From assembly GCF_014138435.1 (NCBI RefSeq), contig NZ_JACJIM010000011.1, forward strand, positions 62,001 to 126,000: a stretch of DNA of 64,000 nt. Direction: 5' to 3'. Origin of the DNA: Methylobacterium fujisawaense. GTDB taxonomy: Bacteria; Pseudomonadota; Alphaproteobacteria; Rhizobiales; Beijerinckiaceae. Position numbers and translations under genes: made by a program. Positions 20,517 through 29,153 of this stretch are shown one piece after another. Numbering within the stretch: position 1 is the first letter of the stretch; each line of letters starts with the position of its first letter. The notes beneath the pieces are model-generated. The model did no database searches, was not told the DNA's origin, and saw only the letters and a program-made list of their open reading frames with translations.

Positions 20517-21275
20517 TCAGCGGATCACCGCGCCGAGGAGGCGCGCCGCCTGCCGGAGATCCGTGTCGTCCCGCGGGCCGCTCAGGGCGTAGGCCGTGTC
20601 GCCGGTATTCCACGACACGACGTCGCCGTCATCCGAGCCGGTGAGCGTCGTCGGACCGCCGCGGATGCCGCGGGTGGCGAACAGCGACGCCTCGCCGAAC
20701 CGACCGGCCTCCAGGGCGACCTCGATCCCGGTGCCGTGCCGGGCGGGGAAGACCTGGATGTCGCGGACGCGCCAGCCATCCGGCAGGGCCGGGAGATCGA
20801 TGCCCGTCGCCGAGCGCAGGCGCGGCCGGTCGTAGACCGGATCGTCGGCTTGGCCGCCCATGCTCTTGCGCAGCTGCGCGACGACCCGGGCCTGGCGCGC
20901 ATCCGCGATCAGGGCCGGGTCCGGCGTCGCCGCCTGGGTGTCGGGAACGCCGAAGCGGCCGATCTCGTCATGGGCGAGCCAGCCCGCCCCCACGAGCACC
21001 GCGATGGCCGCGGCCCGCTTCAGGCGCGAGGCGACCCGGCGCCAGCGCAAATTCCGGTCGAAGCGACGCGCCAGAACGACGTTCCGGTCCGGCCCGGGCC
21101 CGGGAACGCGCTCGAAACAGGCCCGCAGGGCGTCGCGATCGTGCATCTCGGCCATCACCCGGGCCGCAGCCTCGGGGTTGGCCGCGAGATGGGCCTCGAC
21201 GTCGAGACGGCGCATCGGGTCGATCTGCCCGTCGACGAAGGCGATGAGATCGTCGTCTGTGATCGGATCGATCAT
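20517..21275 (-). CDS. Transmembrane anti-sigma factor
   Basis: A 252-residue protein. The N-terminal 70 residues (DDDLIAFVDGQIDP then VEAHLAANPEAAARV) match the anti-sigma domain of the RsiW/ChrR type. The usual zinc HxxxCxxC motif is absent; HLAANPE occupies the place. A single hydrophobic helix (AAAIAVLVGAGWLA, about residues 88-101) follows, then a periplasmic-type domain of about 140 residues. It lies 103 bp downstream of an ECF sigma gene, the usual order for a cognate pair. Confidence 0.88.
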   Translation of the reverse strand: MIDPITDDDLIAFVDGQIDPMRRLDVEAHLAANPEAAARVMAEMHDRDALRACFERVPGPGPDRNVVLARRFDRNLRWRRVASRLKRAAAIAVLVGAGWLAHDEIGRFGVPDTQAATPDPALIADARQARVVAQLRKSMGGQADDPVYDRPRLRSATGIDLPALPDGWRVRDIQVFPARHGTGIEVALEAGRFGEASLFATRGIRGGPTTLTGSDDGDVVSWNTGDTAYALSGPRDDTDLRQAARLLGAVIR

Positions 21276-21378
21276 CGTGAAAGTCCTCGAATCCAGCGTG
21301 CCCGGAGGCGATCCGCCGGTCGCAATCGTTCAATCGGCACCGGCGCCCGCGGGCGCCGGACCTGTGTCGGCGCGGTCC

Positions 21379-22014
21379 TCAGCTCTCGCCGACGGCGCGT
21401 CGGAGGTGCCAGTTGGACCCGCTTTTCGGCTCGTCGGACACGACGAGCCGGAGGGTGGAGGGTGGCCCGCGACGCGTCTCGGGTGCCCGGGACGGCTCCC
21501 CTTCGCCGGAGGCCCGGTCGGCCCGCGTCCCCTCTTCGAAGGCCCGCAGGGCCGCCCGGCCGCGGCCGAGACGGGACATCAATGTGCCGATCGGAATGCC
21601 CAACACGGCGGCCGCATCGGCGTAGGCCATGCCTTCCAGCGTGACGAGATGGAGCGCGGCGCGCTGCTCCTCCGGCAGCTTGAGGAACGCCTGCCGAATC
21701 TGGGCGAGGCGCACCTGGCCCTCCTGGGCCGGCGGGGCCATGTCCTCGGTCATCCGCACCAGCGTGTCGGCGTGACGGGCCTCGACCTGCCGGCGGCGCT
21801 GCTCGTCGATGAAGGCGTTGTGCAGCACCGTCATCATCCAGGTGCGCAGATTGGTATTGGGCCGGAGCGTGCCCTGCATCTCCAGCGCCCGCACCAGGGT
21901 ATCGTGCACGAGATCGTCGGCCCGCAGCGCGTCGCGGGCCAGCGAACGCGCGTAGCGCCGCAGGGGCACCATCAGGTCGAGGAGGTCCGGGCGCGTGTTC
22001 TTGTCCGATGCCAT
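21379..22014 (-). CDS. ECF-type RNA polymerase sigma factor
   Basis: A 211-residue group 4 sigma factor. Region 2 includes RDALRADDLVHDTLVRALE and LRTWMMTVLHNAFIDEQRRR (-10 recognition). Region 4 includes LPEEQRAALHLVTLEGMAYA and AAAVLGIPIGTLMSRLGRGR (-35 helix-turn-helix). A 30-residue Arg/Pro-rich tail follows. It is not the general-stress EcfG type, since no PhyR/NepR genes are adjacent. The neighbouring secreted glutathione peroxidase 58 bp upstream on the same strand suggests an envelope or oxidative cue, inferred only. Confidence 0.93.
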   Translation of the reverse strand: MASDKNTRPDLLDLMVPLRRYARSLARDALRADDLVHDTLVRALEMQGTLRPNTNLRTWMMTVLHNAFIDEQRRRQVEARHADTLVRMTEDMAPPAQEGQVRLAQIRQAFLKLPEEQRAALHLVTLEGMAYADAAAVLGIPIGTLMSRLGRGRAALRAFEEGTRADRASGEGEPSRAPETRRGPPSTLRLVVSDEPKSGSNWHLRRAVGES

Positions 22015-22072
22015 GGGATGTGAACGCGAGGCAGCGGCCTTTTAATCCCGCCTGCCGGCCGGGTCTCGGATG

Positions 22073-22627
22073 TCAGGCCTGATCGAGGGCTGCCGCGATG
22101 CCCGAGATCACCCGCGGATCCGTCGGCTCGACCTGCGTGGCGAAGGCCGCCGCCAGGGTGCCGTCCCGGGCGATCAAGTACTTGTGAAAATTCCACCGCG
22201 GCGTCTCGGCCGGGCGCTCGGCCGCTGCCCAGCGGTAGAACGGGTGGGCGCCCGGCATCTTCACCCGGGTCTTGGCGGTGAGCGGGAAGGTGACGCCGTG
22301 ATTCTTCCGGGCAGCCTCCGCGATGGCCGGCCCGTCCAGCGGCTCCTGATTGCCGAAATCCGGCGAGGGCACGCCCAGGACCGTGAGCCCCCGGTCGCCG
22401 AACCGCGTCCAGAGCGTCTGGAGCCCGGAGAGTTGCCCGGCATAGCCGCAGGCCGTGGCGGTGTTGACCACCAGGATCGGCTTTCCCGCATAGGCCGAGA
22501 GCGGCATCGGCGCGCCCTCGGGCGTCTCGAAGGCGAAGTCCGTGGCCCGCATGGCCTCGGCGGCGCGGGCGGTGCCGGCAAGGCCGGCACCGATCAGGAT
22601 GAGAGCCTCGCGGCGCAGCAGCGTCAT
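22073..22627 (-). CDS. Glutathione peroxidase-like protein, exported
   Basis: A 184-residue thiol peroxidase of the GPx family with a signal peptide (residues 1-23, ending GTARAAE). VVNTATACGYAGQL holds the catalytic Cys60 in the place of the usual ASKCG. FGNQEPL corresponds to the conserved Gln-bearing motif and PRWNFHKYLIARDG to the WNF motif with the catalytic Trp and Asn. Start at 22627 precedes the signal peptide. It likely reduces lipid or alkyl hydroperoxides in the periplasm and may be co-transcribed with the sigma/anti-sigma pair. Confidence 0.9.
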   Translation of the reverse strand: MTLLRREALILIGAGLAGTARAAEAMRATDFAFETPEGAPMPLSAYAGKPILVVNTATACGYAGQLSGLQTLWTRFGDRGLTVLGVPSPDFGNQEPLDGPAIAEAARKNHGVTFPLTAKTRVKMPGAHPFYRWAAAERPAETPRWNFHKYLIARDGTLAAAFATQVEPTDPRVISGIAAALDQA

Positions 22628-22691
22628 GGCAGGTCTCCGGCTCGGACGTCCCGCGGCCGCAACAGGCCAGGTCGGACGGGGGATCACCTCA

Positions 22692-23813
22692 TTAATATGC
22701 CTGCTGCAGGTCGACCGTACAGTCTCGGCCGACTGCGTCATAATTCTCCGCGAGCCAGGCTTGCGCGGCGGCGCGGCCCTTGTCGCGCAGGCGCTTGAAG
22801 ACGGTCCAGCGGGCATCGAGCTTGGAGGCGGCGTTGTAGTCCTCCAAAGCGTCGGTCCCGTCGATGCGGTGCACCAGGACCCGGCGATACTGGCCCTGGC
22901 CGAGAACGCCTTCCTCGATCAGCCCGTCGAGGAAGTCGATCGCCCGCAATTCCCGCATCAGGTTGGCGTTGAAGGTGATCTCGTTCAGCCGGTCGCGGAT
23001 CTCGGCCTCAGTGCGCGGGGTCTCCCGCCGCTCCACGGGGTTGATCTGCACGAGCACGATGTCGCGGGTCTGGGCGCCGCGATGCAGGGGGTAGAGCGGC
23101 GGATTGCCGAGATAGCCGCCGTCCCAATAAGGCACGCCATCGATCTCCACCGCCTGGAAGACGGTGGGCAGGCAGGCCGAAGCCATCAGGTGATCGACGG
23201 TCAGCCGCTCACGCTCGAAGACCGCGAGCTTGCCCGTCCAGACATTGGTGGCCGAGACGAACAGGCCCGCCGTGTCGGCCTCGCGCAGGCGGTCGAAATC
23301 GACCTGCTCGGCCAGCGCCTTGCGCAGCGGGTTGATGTTGAGCGGGTTCGACACGTAGGGGCTCGGCGCCAGCATCTTGGCCCAGAACTCGGCCACCGGA
23401 TTGCCCTTCCACAGGCTGAACAGGCCGCTGACGAAGTTGCGCTGGGCCGGGCCCAGGTCGCCGTCGAGGCTGACCTCGCGCCAGAACCGCTCCAGACCCT
23501 CGCGGGCTCCGTCCGGGCCGCCCTTGAGCCAGCCATCCACGAGGACGACGGCATTCATCGCTCCCGCGCTCGCCCCCGTGACCGCCTCGAAGCCCAGACG
23601 CCCATCTTCGATCAGCGCATCGAGGACGCCCCAGGTGAAGGCGCCGTGCGCACCGCCGCCCTGCAGCGCCAGGGCCACCGGCTTCTCCGCCTTGGGCCCG
23701 GCCAGCACGTGGCCCGACCCCTGGGCGGACTGCGCCTCGATCACGTCCGAGACGGGTGACTCGGGGACGGCAGTGGCCGGATTGTGCGGCTCGCCGCCGG
23801 ATTGCTCGTTCAT
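22692..23813 (-). CDS. Patatin-like phospholipase
   Basis: A 373-residue serine acyl hydrolase. The oxyanion loop is LALQGGGAHGAFTWG (52-57 GGGAHG), the nucleophile elbow is TGASAGAMN with Ser82, and the catalytic Asp is in PYWDGGYLG. The first 43 residues are polar and variable. The start at 23813 has AGGAGG upstream. Substrates in this group include phospholipids and sometimes polyhydroxybutyrate. A CTGC-N3-GCAG palindrome 31 bp upstream matches the PhaR operator and hints at a link to PHB granules. Confidence 0.88.
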   Translation of the reverse strand: MNEQSGGEPHNPATAVPESPVSDVIEAQSAQGSGHVLAGPKAEKPVALALQGGGAHGAFTWGVLDALIEDGRLGFEAVTGASAGAMNAVVLVDGWLKGGPDGAREGLERFWREVSLDGDLGPAQRNFVSGLFSLWKGNPVAEFWAKMLAPSPYVSNPLNINPLRKALAEQVDFDRLREADTAGLFVSATNVWTGKLAVFERERLTVDHLMASACLPTVFQAVEIDGVPYWDGGYLGNPPLYPLHRGAQTRDIVLVQINPVERRETPRTEAEIRDRLNEITFNANLMRELRAIDFLDGLIEEGVLGQGQYRRVLVHRIDGTDALEDYNAASKLDARWTVFKRLRDKGRAAAQAWLAENYDAVGRDCTVDLQQAY

Positions 23814-23843
23814 GTCGGCCTCCTGGTCCGGCCGCTTAGATGG

Positions 23844-23862
23844 GATGCTGCATTGCAGCATC
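23844..23862. promoter_or_regulatory. Perfect inverted repeat, possible PhaR operator
   Basis: GATGCTGCA-T-TGCAGCATC: nine-base perfect arms around one base. The core is CTGC-ATT-GCAG. PhaR, the PHB-cycle repressor of alphaproteobacteria, is reported to bind CTGC-N3/4-GCAG. The site lies 31 bp upstream of the patatin-like gene start (minus strand). Confidence 0.6.
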
Positions 23863-24006
23863 AACCGTCGGCCACGCCTGCGGTCCGCGGCCCGCGCCCC
23901 CGCCGACCCGAGCGAATCGGCAACAGAGGCGGACGAAATCCCGATGGCGCCGAAGGCAAACGCCGCGCGGACGTGCAGCAAACTCGACATCCGCGCCCGG
24001 ATACGA

Positions 24007-24045
24007 CATGACAGCCGCGATGCTGTCATGCGCGATGCTGTCCTG
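24007..24045. promoter_or_regulatory. Three-half-site operator-like array upstream of ispG
   Basis: CATGACAGC (24007-24015), six bases, GCTGTCATG (24022-24030): perfect 9-bp arms. After six further bases (CGCGAT, repeating the spacer) comes GCTGTCCTG (24037-24045), an 8/9 match to the right arm. Half-sites are 15 bp apart, about 140-180 bp before ispG. Confidence 0.6.
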
Positions 24046-24186
24046 CGTGGCGCCGGCTTGACGCGGCGCCGGGTCGTCCGCAGCTAACCCGCGACAGCCC
24101 CGAAGTTCCGGCGAAGCGTGTCCCGGGACAGACCCGGCAGCCCTCAGGCTCCGGCGTCCCGTGAGGCGCGCCCGCGAAGGTCCACG

Positions 24187-25518
24187 ATGGAAGTCATGGA
24201 AGCCACCCGTTCCGAAAGCCCTGCCGCCGACAACCCGCTGGCCGGTGGCGGCCCGGAAATCGCCGGCCCCGCGCCGCGCCACCGCACCGTCGGCGTGACG
24301 GTCGGCGAGGGCGAAGGCGCGGTCACGGTCGGCGGCGGCGCGCCGATCGTCGTCCAGTCGATGACCAACACCGACACGGCCGACATCGACGCCACGGTGG
24401 CGCAGGTCGCCCAGCTCGCCCGGGTCGGCTCGGAGCTGGTGCGCATCACGGTCGACCGGGACGAGGCGGCGGCGGCGGTGCCGAAGATCCGCGAGCGCCT
24501 CGACCGGATCGGCGTCCACGTCCCGCTGGTGGGCGACTTCCACTACATCGGCCACAAGCTGCTCGCCGACCACCCGGCCTGCGCCGAGGCGCTCGCCAAG
24601 TACCGGATCAATCCCGGGAACGTCGGCTTCAAGGACAAGAAGGACACCCAGTTCTCGGCGATCATCGAGCAGGCGATCAAGCACAACAAGACCGTGCGGA
24701 TCGGCGCCAACTGGGGGTCGCTCGACGGCGAGCTGCTCACCCACCTGATGGACGAGAACGCCAAGGCGCCGCGGCCGATCGATGCCCGCGCGGTGATGCG
24801 CGAGGCGATGGTCCGCTCGGCGATCAGCTCGGCCGACCGCGCCGTGGAACTCGGCCTGCCGCAGAACAAGATCATCCTCTCGGCCAAGGTCTCGGCCGTG
24901 CAGGACCTGATCGCCGTCTACCGCGAGGTGGCGCGCCGTTCGGATTACGCGATCCATCTCGGCCTCACCGAGGCCGGCATGGGCTCGAAGGGGCTCGTGG
25001 CCGCCTCCGCCGCCATCGGCGTGCTCCTCCAGGAGGGCATCGGCGACACGATCCGCTACTCGCTCACCCCAGAGCCCGGCGGCGACCGGACCGTCGAGGT
25101 CAAGGCCAGCCAGGAACTCCTGCAGACGATGGGGTTCCGCACCTTCGTGCCGATGGTGGCGGCCTGCCCGGGCTGCGGTCGCACGACCTCGACCACCTTC
25201 CAGGAACTCGCCCGGGACATCCAGAACTGGATCGTCACCTCGATGCCGGAGTGGAAGAAGTCCTATCCGGGCGTCGAGGGGCTGAACGTCGCCGTGATGG
25301 GCTGCATCGTGAACGGCCCGGGCGAATCGAAGCACGCCGATATCGGCATCTCGCTGCCTGGCACCGGCGAGACCCCGACCGCGCCGGTCTTCATCGACGG
25401 CAAGAAGGCCATGACCCTGCGCGGCCCGACGCTGGCCAAGGATTTCGAGACGATCGTGATCGACTACATCCAGCGCCGATTCGGTCAGCAGGGCGGGACG
25501 CGCACCGCCGCCGAGTGA
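24187..25518 (+). CDS. ispG: 4-hydroxy-3-methylbut-2-en-1-yl diphosphate synthase (IspG/GcpE)
   Basis: A 443-residue iron-sulfur enzyme of the MEP isoprenoid pathway that converts MEcPP to HMBPP. The TIM-barrel half begins VQSMTNTDTADIDATVAQ and includes VGDFHYIGHKL and RINPGNVGFKDKK. The C-terminal [4Fe-4S] half has CPGCGRTTSTTFQELA and GCIVNGPGESKHADIGIS, which supply the three Cys ligands. The start at 24187 is chosen over upstream Met codons because AAGG lies 8-9 bases before it; Met at 24196 is also possible. Confidence 0.97.
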   Translation: MEVMEATRSESPAADNPLAGGGPEIAGPAPRHRTVGVTVGEGEGAVTVGGGAPIVVQSMTNTDTADIDATVAQVAQLARVGSELVRITVDRDEAAAAVPKIRERLDRIGVHVPLVGDFHYIGHKLLADHPACAEALAKYRINPGNVGFKDKKDTQFSAIIEQAIKHNKTVRIGANWGSLDGELLTHLMDENAKAPRPIDARAVMREAMVRSAISSADRAVELGLPQNKIILSAKVSAVQDLIAVYREVARRSDYAIHLGLTEAGMGSKGLVAASAAIGVLLQEGIGDTIRYSLTPEPGGDRTVEVKASQELLQTMGFRTFVPMVAACPGCGRTTSTTFQELARDIQNWIVTSMPEWKKSYPGVEGLNVAVMGCIVNGPGESKHADIGISLPGTGETPTAPVFIDGKKAMTLRGPTLAKDFETIVIDYIQRRFGQQGGTRTAAE

Positions 25519-25947
25519 GGCGCGGTGCGGGGGTAAACACCCCCGGCCCGCTCCCGTCGCGGCTCGGTGAAGTCTGTCCTCGCCCGAGAGGACGCCTCCC
25601 ACCGCACCGGCATTCCGGGGCTCCGCGAGCGGGCCCGGAAACAAGAACCCGCGTCGGTTCAGGCGCTTGATCCATCGGCGCATCGGGTCGGCATGCGAGC
25701 GTGTCGCGCCTCCGGCGCATCGCATTCGGACCTGAATCGCACCGAGACCCAGCTCGGCGATCTTCGCAGAGGCACACGGTTTCCGGCCGCACGAGGGCAT
25801 GATAGCAAGGCCACACGATCCCGCGAGCGGTCGGCCCGGTGGCCGGCCCGCACGGTTCGGCGGAGTGTTCGCGTGTTCTGCCCGGCCCCGACTGGCCCCT
25901 GAGCCGAACCGCGAAGCGCCGGCCACGCCCGAGCTTCCGACATCCCC
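25519..25947. other. Intergenic region ispG-kup
   Basis: A 429-bp gap. A 7-bp hairpin CGGGGGT-AAAC-ACCCCCG lies at 25528-25545, just after the ispG stop, but without a U-tract. The rest holds no gene or RNA that I can support. Confidence 0.45.
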
Positions 25948-27966
25948 ATGAGCCACAACTTCGCACCCGGCGTAGCAGCCCAGCCCGCGCCCGCAGCGCC
26001 CGACGCCGCGCGGGAGGCCGCCGCGGCGTCCGACGAGACGACCGGCCAGACGCCCATGCACGGGCCGGCGACCTCCGGCACCCTCGATGCCCCCGAGAAG
26101 GCGGAGACGCGCCACGGCCATGCCGGCTTCTGGACGCTCCTCGTCGGCTCCGTCGGCGTCGTCTACGGGGATATCGGCACCAGTCCGCTCTACGCCTTCC
26201 GCGAGGCGCTGGTCCCCGCCCGCACCGACGGCATCCTGCTGCCCGAGGAGGTGATCGGCACCGTCTCGCTGATCCTCTGGGCGCTGTTCATGATCGTGAC
26301 GGTGAAATACGTCGCGATCCTGCTGCGCATGGACAACAACGGCGAGGGCGGCATCCTCTCGCTGATGGCGCTCGCCCGGAAGGCGCTGGGCGGCTCGCGC
26401 ATCGTGTTCATGCTGGGATTGATGGGCGCCTCGCTGTTCTACGGCGACGCGGTGATCACCCCGGCGATCTCGGTGCTCTCGGCGGTGGAGGGCCTGAAGC
26501 TCGTCACCCCCGCCCTCGACGATTACGTCCTGCCGATCACCGTGGTGATCATCGTGGCGCTGTTCCTCGTGCAGAACCGCGGCACCGGCAAGGTCGCGGC
26601 CTTCTTCGGGCCGGTGACCATCGTGTGGTTCCTCGCCATGGCGCTGGCGGCACTGCCGCATATCGGCCTGCACCCGGAGGTGTTCCGCGCCGTCAATCCC
26701 TGGCACGCCGTGAACTACCTGCTCGGCCATGGCACCGGGGCGCTGGTGGCCTTGGGCGCGGTGTTCCTGGCGGTGACCGGGGCCGAGGCGCTGTTTGCCG
26801 ATCTCGGCCATTTCGGCCGCAAGCCGATCCAGCTGGCCTGGATCGGCCTCGTCTTCCCGGCGCTCGCCCTCAACTATCTCGGGCAGGCGGCCCTGGTGCT
26901 GGAGAAGCCCGACACCGCCGACCCGTTCTTCCAGCTGGTGCCGGCCTGGGGCCTGCTGCCGATGGTGATCCTCGCCACGATCGCCACCGTGGTGGCGAGC
27001 CAGGCGGTGATCACCGGCGCCTTCTCGTTATCCCGGCAGGCGATCCAGCTCGGCCTGCTGCCGCGACTCGAGATCCGCCATACCTCCGAGTCGCATGCCG
27101 GGCAGATCTATCTGCCGCAGATCAACGGGCTGCTGATGGTGGGCGTCGTCCTGCTGGCGGTGCTGTTCAAGACCTCCTCGTCGCTGGCCTCTGCCTACGG
27201 CATCGCGGTGACCGGCACGATGCTGCTCACCGCCTCGCTGACCTTCCTGGTGATGTGGCGCATGTGGAAATGGTCGCCGGTGGCGGCGGCCGCCGTGATG
27301 CTGCCCTTCATCGTCCTGGAGTTCCTGTTCCTGCTGTCAAACCTGATCAAGGTGGTGGAAGGGGGCTACGTGCCGCTGCTGCTCGCCGGCGGCCTCATCA
27401 TCCTGATGTGGACCTGGGTGCGGGGCGTCACGATCCTGTTCAACAAGACCCGCAAGACCGACGTGCCGCTCGTGGAGCTGGTCGGCATGCTGGAGAAGAG
27501 CCCGCCCCACCACGTGCGCGGCACCGCGGTGTTCCTGACGAGCGATCCCGAGATCGCCCCGGCCGCGCTCCTGCACAACCTCAAGCACAACAAGGTGCTG
27601 CACGAGAAGAACGTGATCCTCACCGTCGAGACGGTGGACACGCCCCGCTCCAACGAGGCCGACAAGGTGCGGATCGAGCCGGTGGGCCCGCATTTCTACC
27701 GGGTCGTGATGAAGTTCGGCTACATGGAGACGCCGAACATCCCGAAGACGCTGGTGCTGCTGCGCCGCCAGGGCTTCAAGTTCGACATCATGGCGACGTC
27801 GTTCTTCCTGTCGCGCCGCTCGATCCGGCCGGCGGCGCATTCGGGCATGCCGCTCTGGCAGGACCGGATCTTCATCACCCTCGCCAAGAACGCGAACGAC
27901 GCCACGGACTTCTTCCAGATCCCCACCGGACGTGTGGTGGAGGTGGGGACGCAGGTGACGGTCTGA
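25948..27966 (+). CDS. kup: KUP/HAK/KT family potassium uptake protein
   Basis: A 672-residue K+/H+ symporter of the inner membrane. Residues 1-60 are an Ala/Pro-rich cytoplasmic extension. The signature GVVYGDIGTSPLYAFREAL spans residues 70-88. About twelve hydrophobic helices follow, including TGAEALFADLGHFGR and AYGIAVTGTMLLT. The last 150 residues are a soluble tail (RGTAVFLTSDPEIAP). The start at 25948 gives MSHNFAPG. No kdp or trk genes adjoin it. Confidence 0.97.
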   Translation: MSHNFAPGVAAQPAPAAPDAAREAAAASDETTGQTPMHGPATSGTLDAPEKAETRHGHAGFWTLLVGSVGVVYGDIGTSPLYAFREALVPARTDGILLPEEVIGTVSLILWALFMIVTVKYVAILLRMDNNGEGGILSLMALARKALGGSRIVFMLGLMGASLFYGDAVITPAISVLSAVEGLKLVTPALDDYVLPITVVIIVALFLVQNRGTGKVAAFFGPVTIVWFLAMALAALPHIGLHPEVFRAVNPWHAVNYLLGHGTGALVALGAVFLAVTGAEALFADLGHFGRKPIQLAWIGLVFPALALNYLGQAALVLEKPDTADPFFQLVPAWGLLPMVILATIATVVASQAVITGAFSLSRQAIQLGLLPRLEIRHTSESHAGQIYLPQINGLLMVGVVLLAVLFKTSSSLASAYGIAVTGTMLLTASLTFLVMWRMWKWSPVAAAAVMLPFIVLEFLFLLSNLIKVVEGGYVPLLLAGGLIILMWTWVRGVTILFNKTRKTDVPLVELVGMLEKSPPHHVRGTAVFLTSDPEIAPAALLHNLKHNKVLHEKNVILTVETVDTPRSNEADKVRIEPVGPHFYRVVMKFGYMETPNIPKTLVLLRRQGFKFDIMATSFFLSRRSIRPAAHSGMPLWQDRIFITLAKNANDATDFFQIPTGRVVEVGTQVTV

Positions 27967-27979
27967 GGGCCGCGCCGCC

Positions 27980-28236
27980 ATGGTCATCGGCGCGCGCGTC
28001 CTGACGATCCGTGGGCCGGTGGCGGACATTCCCGGCGCGGTCCGGCTCGAGCGCCGGAAGACACGGACGGGCACGGGATCTGCCGCTTCACGATCGGTCG
28101 GCCCGAAGAGCCGTGCGAGAGTCTCGGGGCCGGCATCGATGCGCTGCGGGCCATCCACTTAGCGATGCAGAGGACCGGCATCGACTTCAAGGTCAGCGCG
28201 GCCCACGAGACCGGCACCCGGGTGGGGAAAAGCCCG
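27980..28236 (+). pseudogene. Possible frameshifted DUF6968-like relic
   Basis: Frame 2 from ATG 27980 (MVIGARVLTIRGP) seems to continue in frame 1 from about 28081 as CRFTIGRPEEP, then GAGIDALRAIHLAM and HETGTRVG before losing similarity. The second half resembles the C-x-x-x-I-x-G...DALxAxxLA layout I recall for DUF6968 proteins. A one-base shift near 28075-28081 would be needed. The match is from memory and weak. Confidence 0.3.
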
Positions 28237-28529
28237 GGTATGGGCCGGCCCTCCTATTCCGTAGAACGGCCAAGTGCGTCCGATCGGCGCGGACAAGGTC
28301 TCGAGGAGCGAGGGCACTGGGCTCCCTGTGCGAGCGGAGCGAAGCCACCCGGCACGCCACGCGCACCGGGTGCGCGCGGTCGTGGATCACGTCGTGCCCC
28401 GCGTGAGGCATGCTGCCTATGATCGCACGCCCTGACGATGTGCGCCGCCGCACGCGGCATGTCCTGAGCGCAACCACTCGCGGATGACCGGCCCCGTCCC
28501 TGCGTTGCGCCCGGCCCGAGGCCTGATTT

Positions 28530-28546
28530 AGAATACTTATTATTCT
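28530..28546. promoter_or_regulatory. AT-rich inverted repeat upstream of molybdenum hydroxylase operon
   Basis: AGAATA-CTTAT-TATTCT, perfect 6-bp arms, 127 bp before the first gene of the operon. It stands out as AT-rich in GC-rich DNA and may be an operator or promoter element. Confidence 0.45.
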
Positions 28547-28673
28547 GAGCTTGAGCGTTAGCCCGGCGGCCCGGCCGCATCGGTGAACGTTAGCTGGCAA
28601 ATCCGGCCTTGGCCTCCGGCCCGGCTCAGACCCGACTGATCGCCGCTCCGGCGCCGCCAGACAGGACGCAACG

Positions 28674-29153
28674 ATGATCAAACTCACCGTGAACGGGGCT
28701 GCGCGCAGCTTCGACGGCGACCCCGACATGCCGCTGCTGTGGTACCTGCGGGACGAACTCGGGCTCACCGGCACGAAATTCGGCTGCGGCGTCTCGCTCT
28801 GCGGGGCCTGCACCATCCATCTCGGCGGGACGGCGACCCGTGCCTGCATCACCCCGGTCTCGGCCGCCGCCGGCCAGGAGGTCGTCACCATCGAGGGGCT
28901 GTCGCCGGACGGCAACCACCCGGTGCAGGTGGCGTGGCGCGACCAGAACGTCGCCCAGTGCGGCTTCTGCCAGTGCGGCCAGATCATGCAGGCCGCCGCG
29001 CTCCTGAAGGACACGCCGAAGCCGTCCGATCAGGACATCGACGACACGATGAGCGGCAACATCTGCCGCTGCGGCACCTACCCGCGCATCCGCGCCGCGA
29101 TCCATCAGGCTGCCGGCCAGCCGGCGCCCGCCACCAAGGGAGAGCGCCTGTGA
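28674..29153 (+). CDS. (2Fe-2S)-binding small subunit of a molybdenum hydroxylase (IorA/CoxS-like)
   Basis: A 159-residue electron-transfer subunit of the xanthine dehydrogenase family. The plant-type ferredoxin domain has CGVSLCGACT (Cys38, 43, 46) and Cys58. The helical second [2Fe-2S] domain has CGFCQCGQIM and CRCGTYPRI. It overlaps the large-subunit gene by 4 bp (GTGA). No FAD-binding medium subunit is present, which fits the two-subunit isoquinoline 1-oxidoreductase/aldehyde dehydrogenase type that passes electrons to a cytochrome. Confidence 0.93.
   Translation: MIKLTVNGAARSFDGDPDMPLLWYLRDELGLTGTKFGCGVSLCGACTIHLGGTATRACITPVSAAAGQEVVTIEGLSPDGNHPVQVAWRDQNVAQCGFCQCGQIMQAAALLKDTPKPSDQDIDDTMSGNICRCGTYPRIRAAIHQAAGQPAPATKGERL

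Larger units (their letters stand above)
23814..24186. other. Divergent regulatory region, patatin gene / ispG
   Basis: A 373-bp gap with two well-formed palindromic sites: 23844-23862 next to the patatin gene and 24007-24045 on the ispG side. No gene is apparent. Confidence 0.6.
27967..28673. other. 707-bp intergenic region with a gene relic and repeats
   Basis: No intact gene. It contains a probable broken reading frame (27980-28236), a palindrome CGCGCACC-G-GGTGCGCG at 28360-28376, a GTGCGAGCGGAGCGAAGCCA string (28328-28347) resembling dispersed Rhizobiales intergenic sequences, and an AT-rich inverted repeat at 28530-28546. Confidence 0.55.

Noticed and set aside
23836..26811. A 991-codon frame antisense to ispG and part of kup
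   Set aside because: Covers two convincing genes on the other strand and has His/Arg-rich shadow composition.
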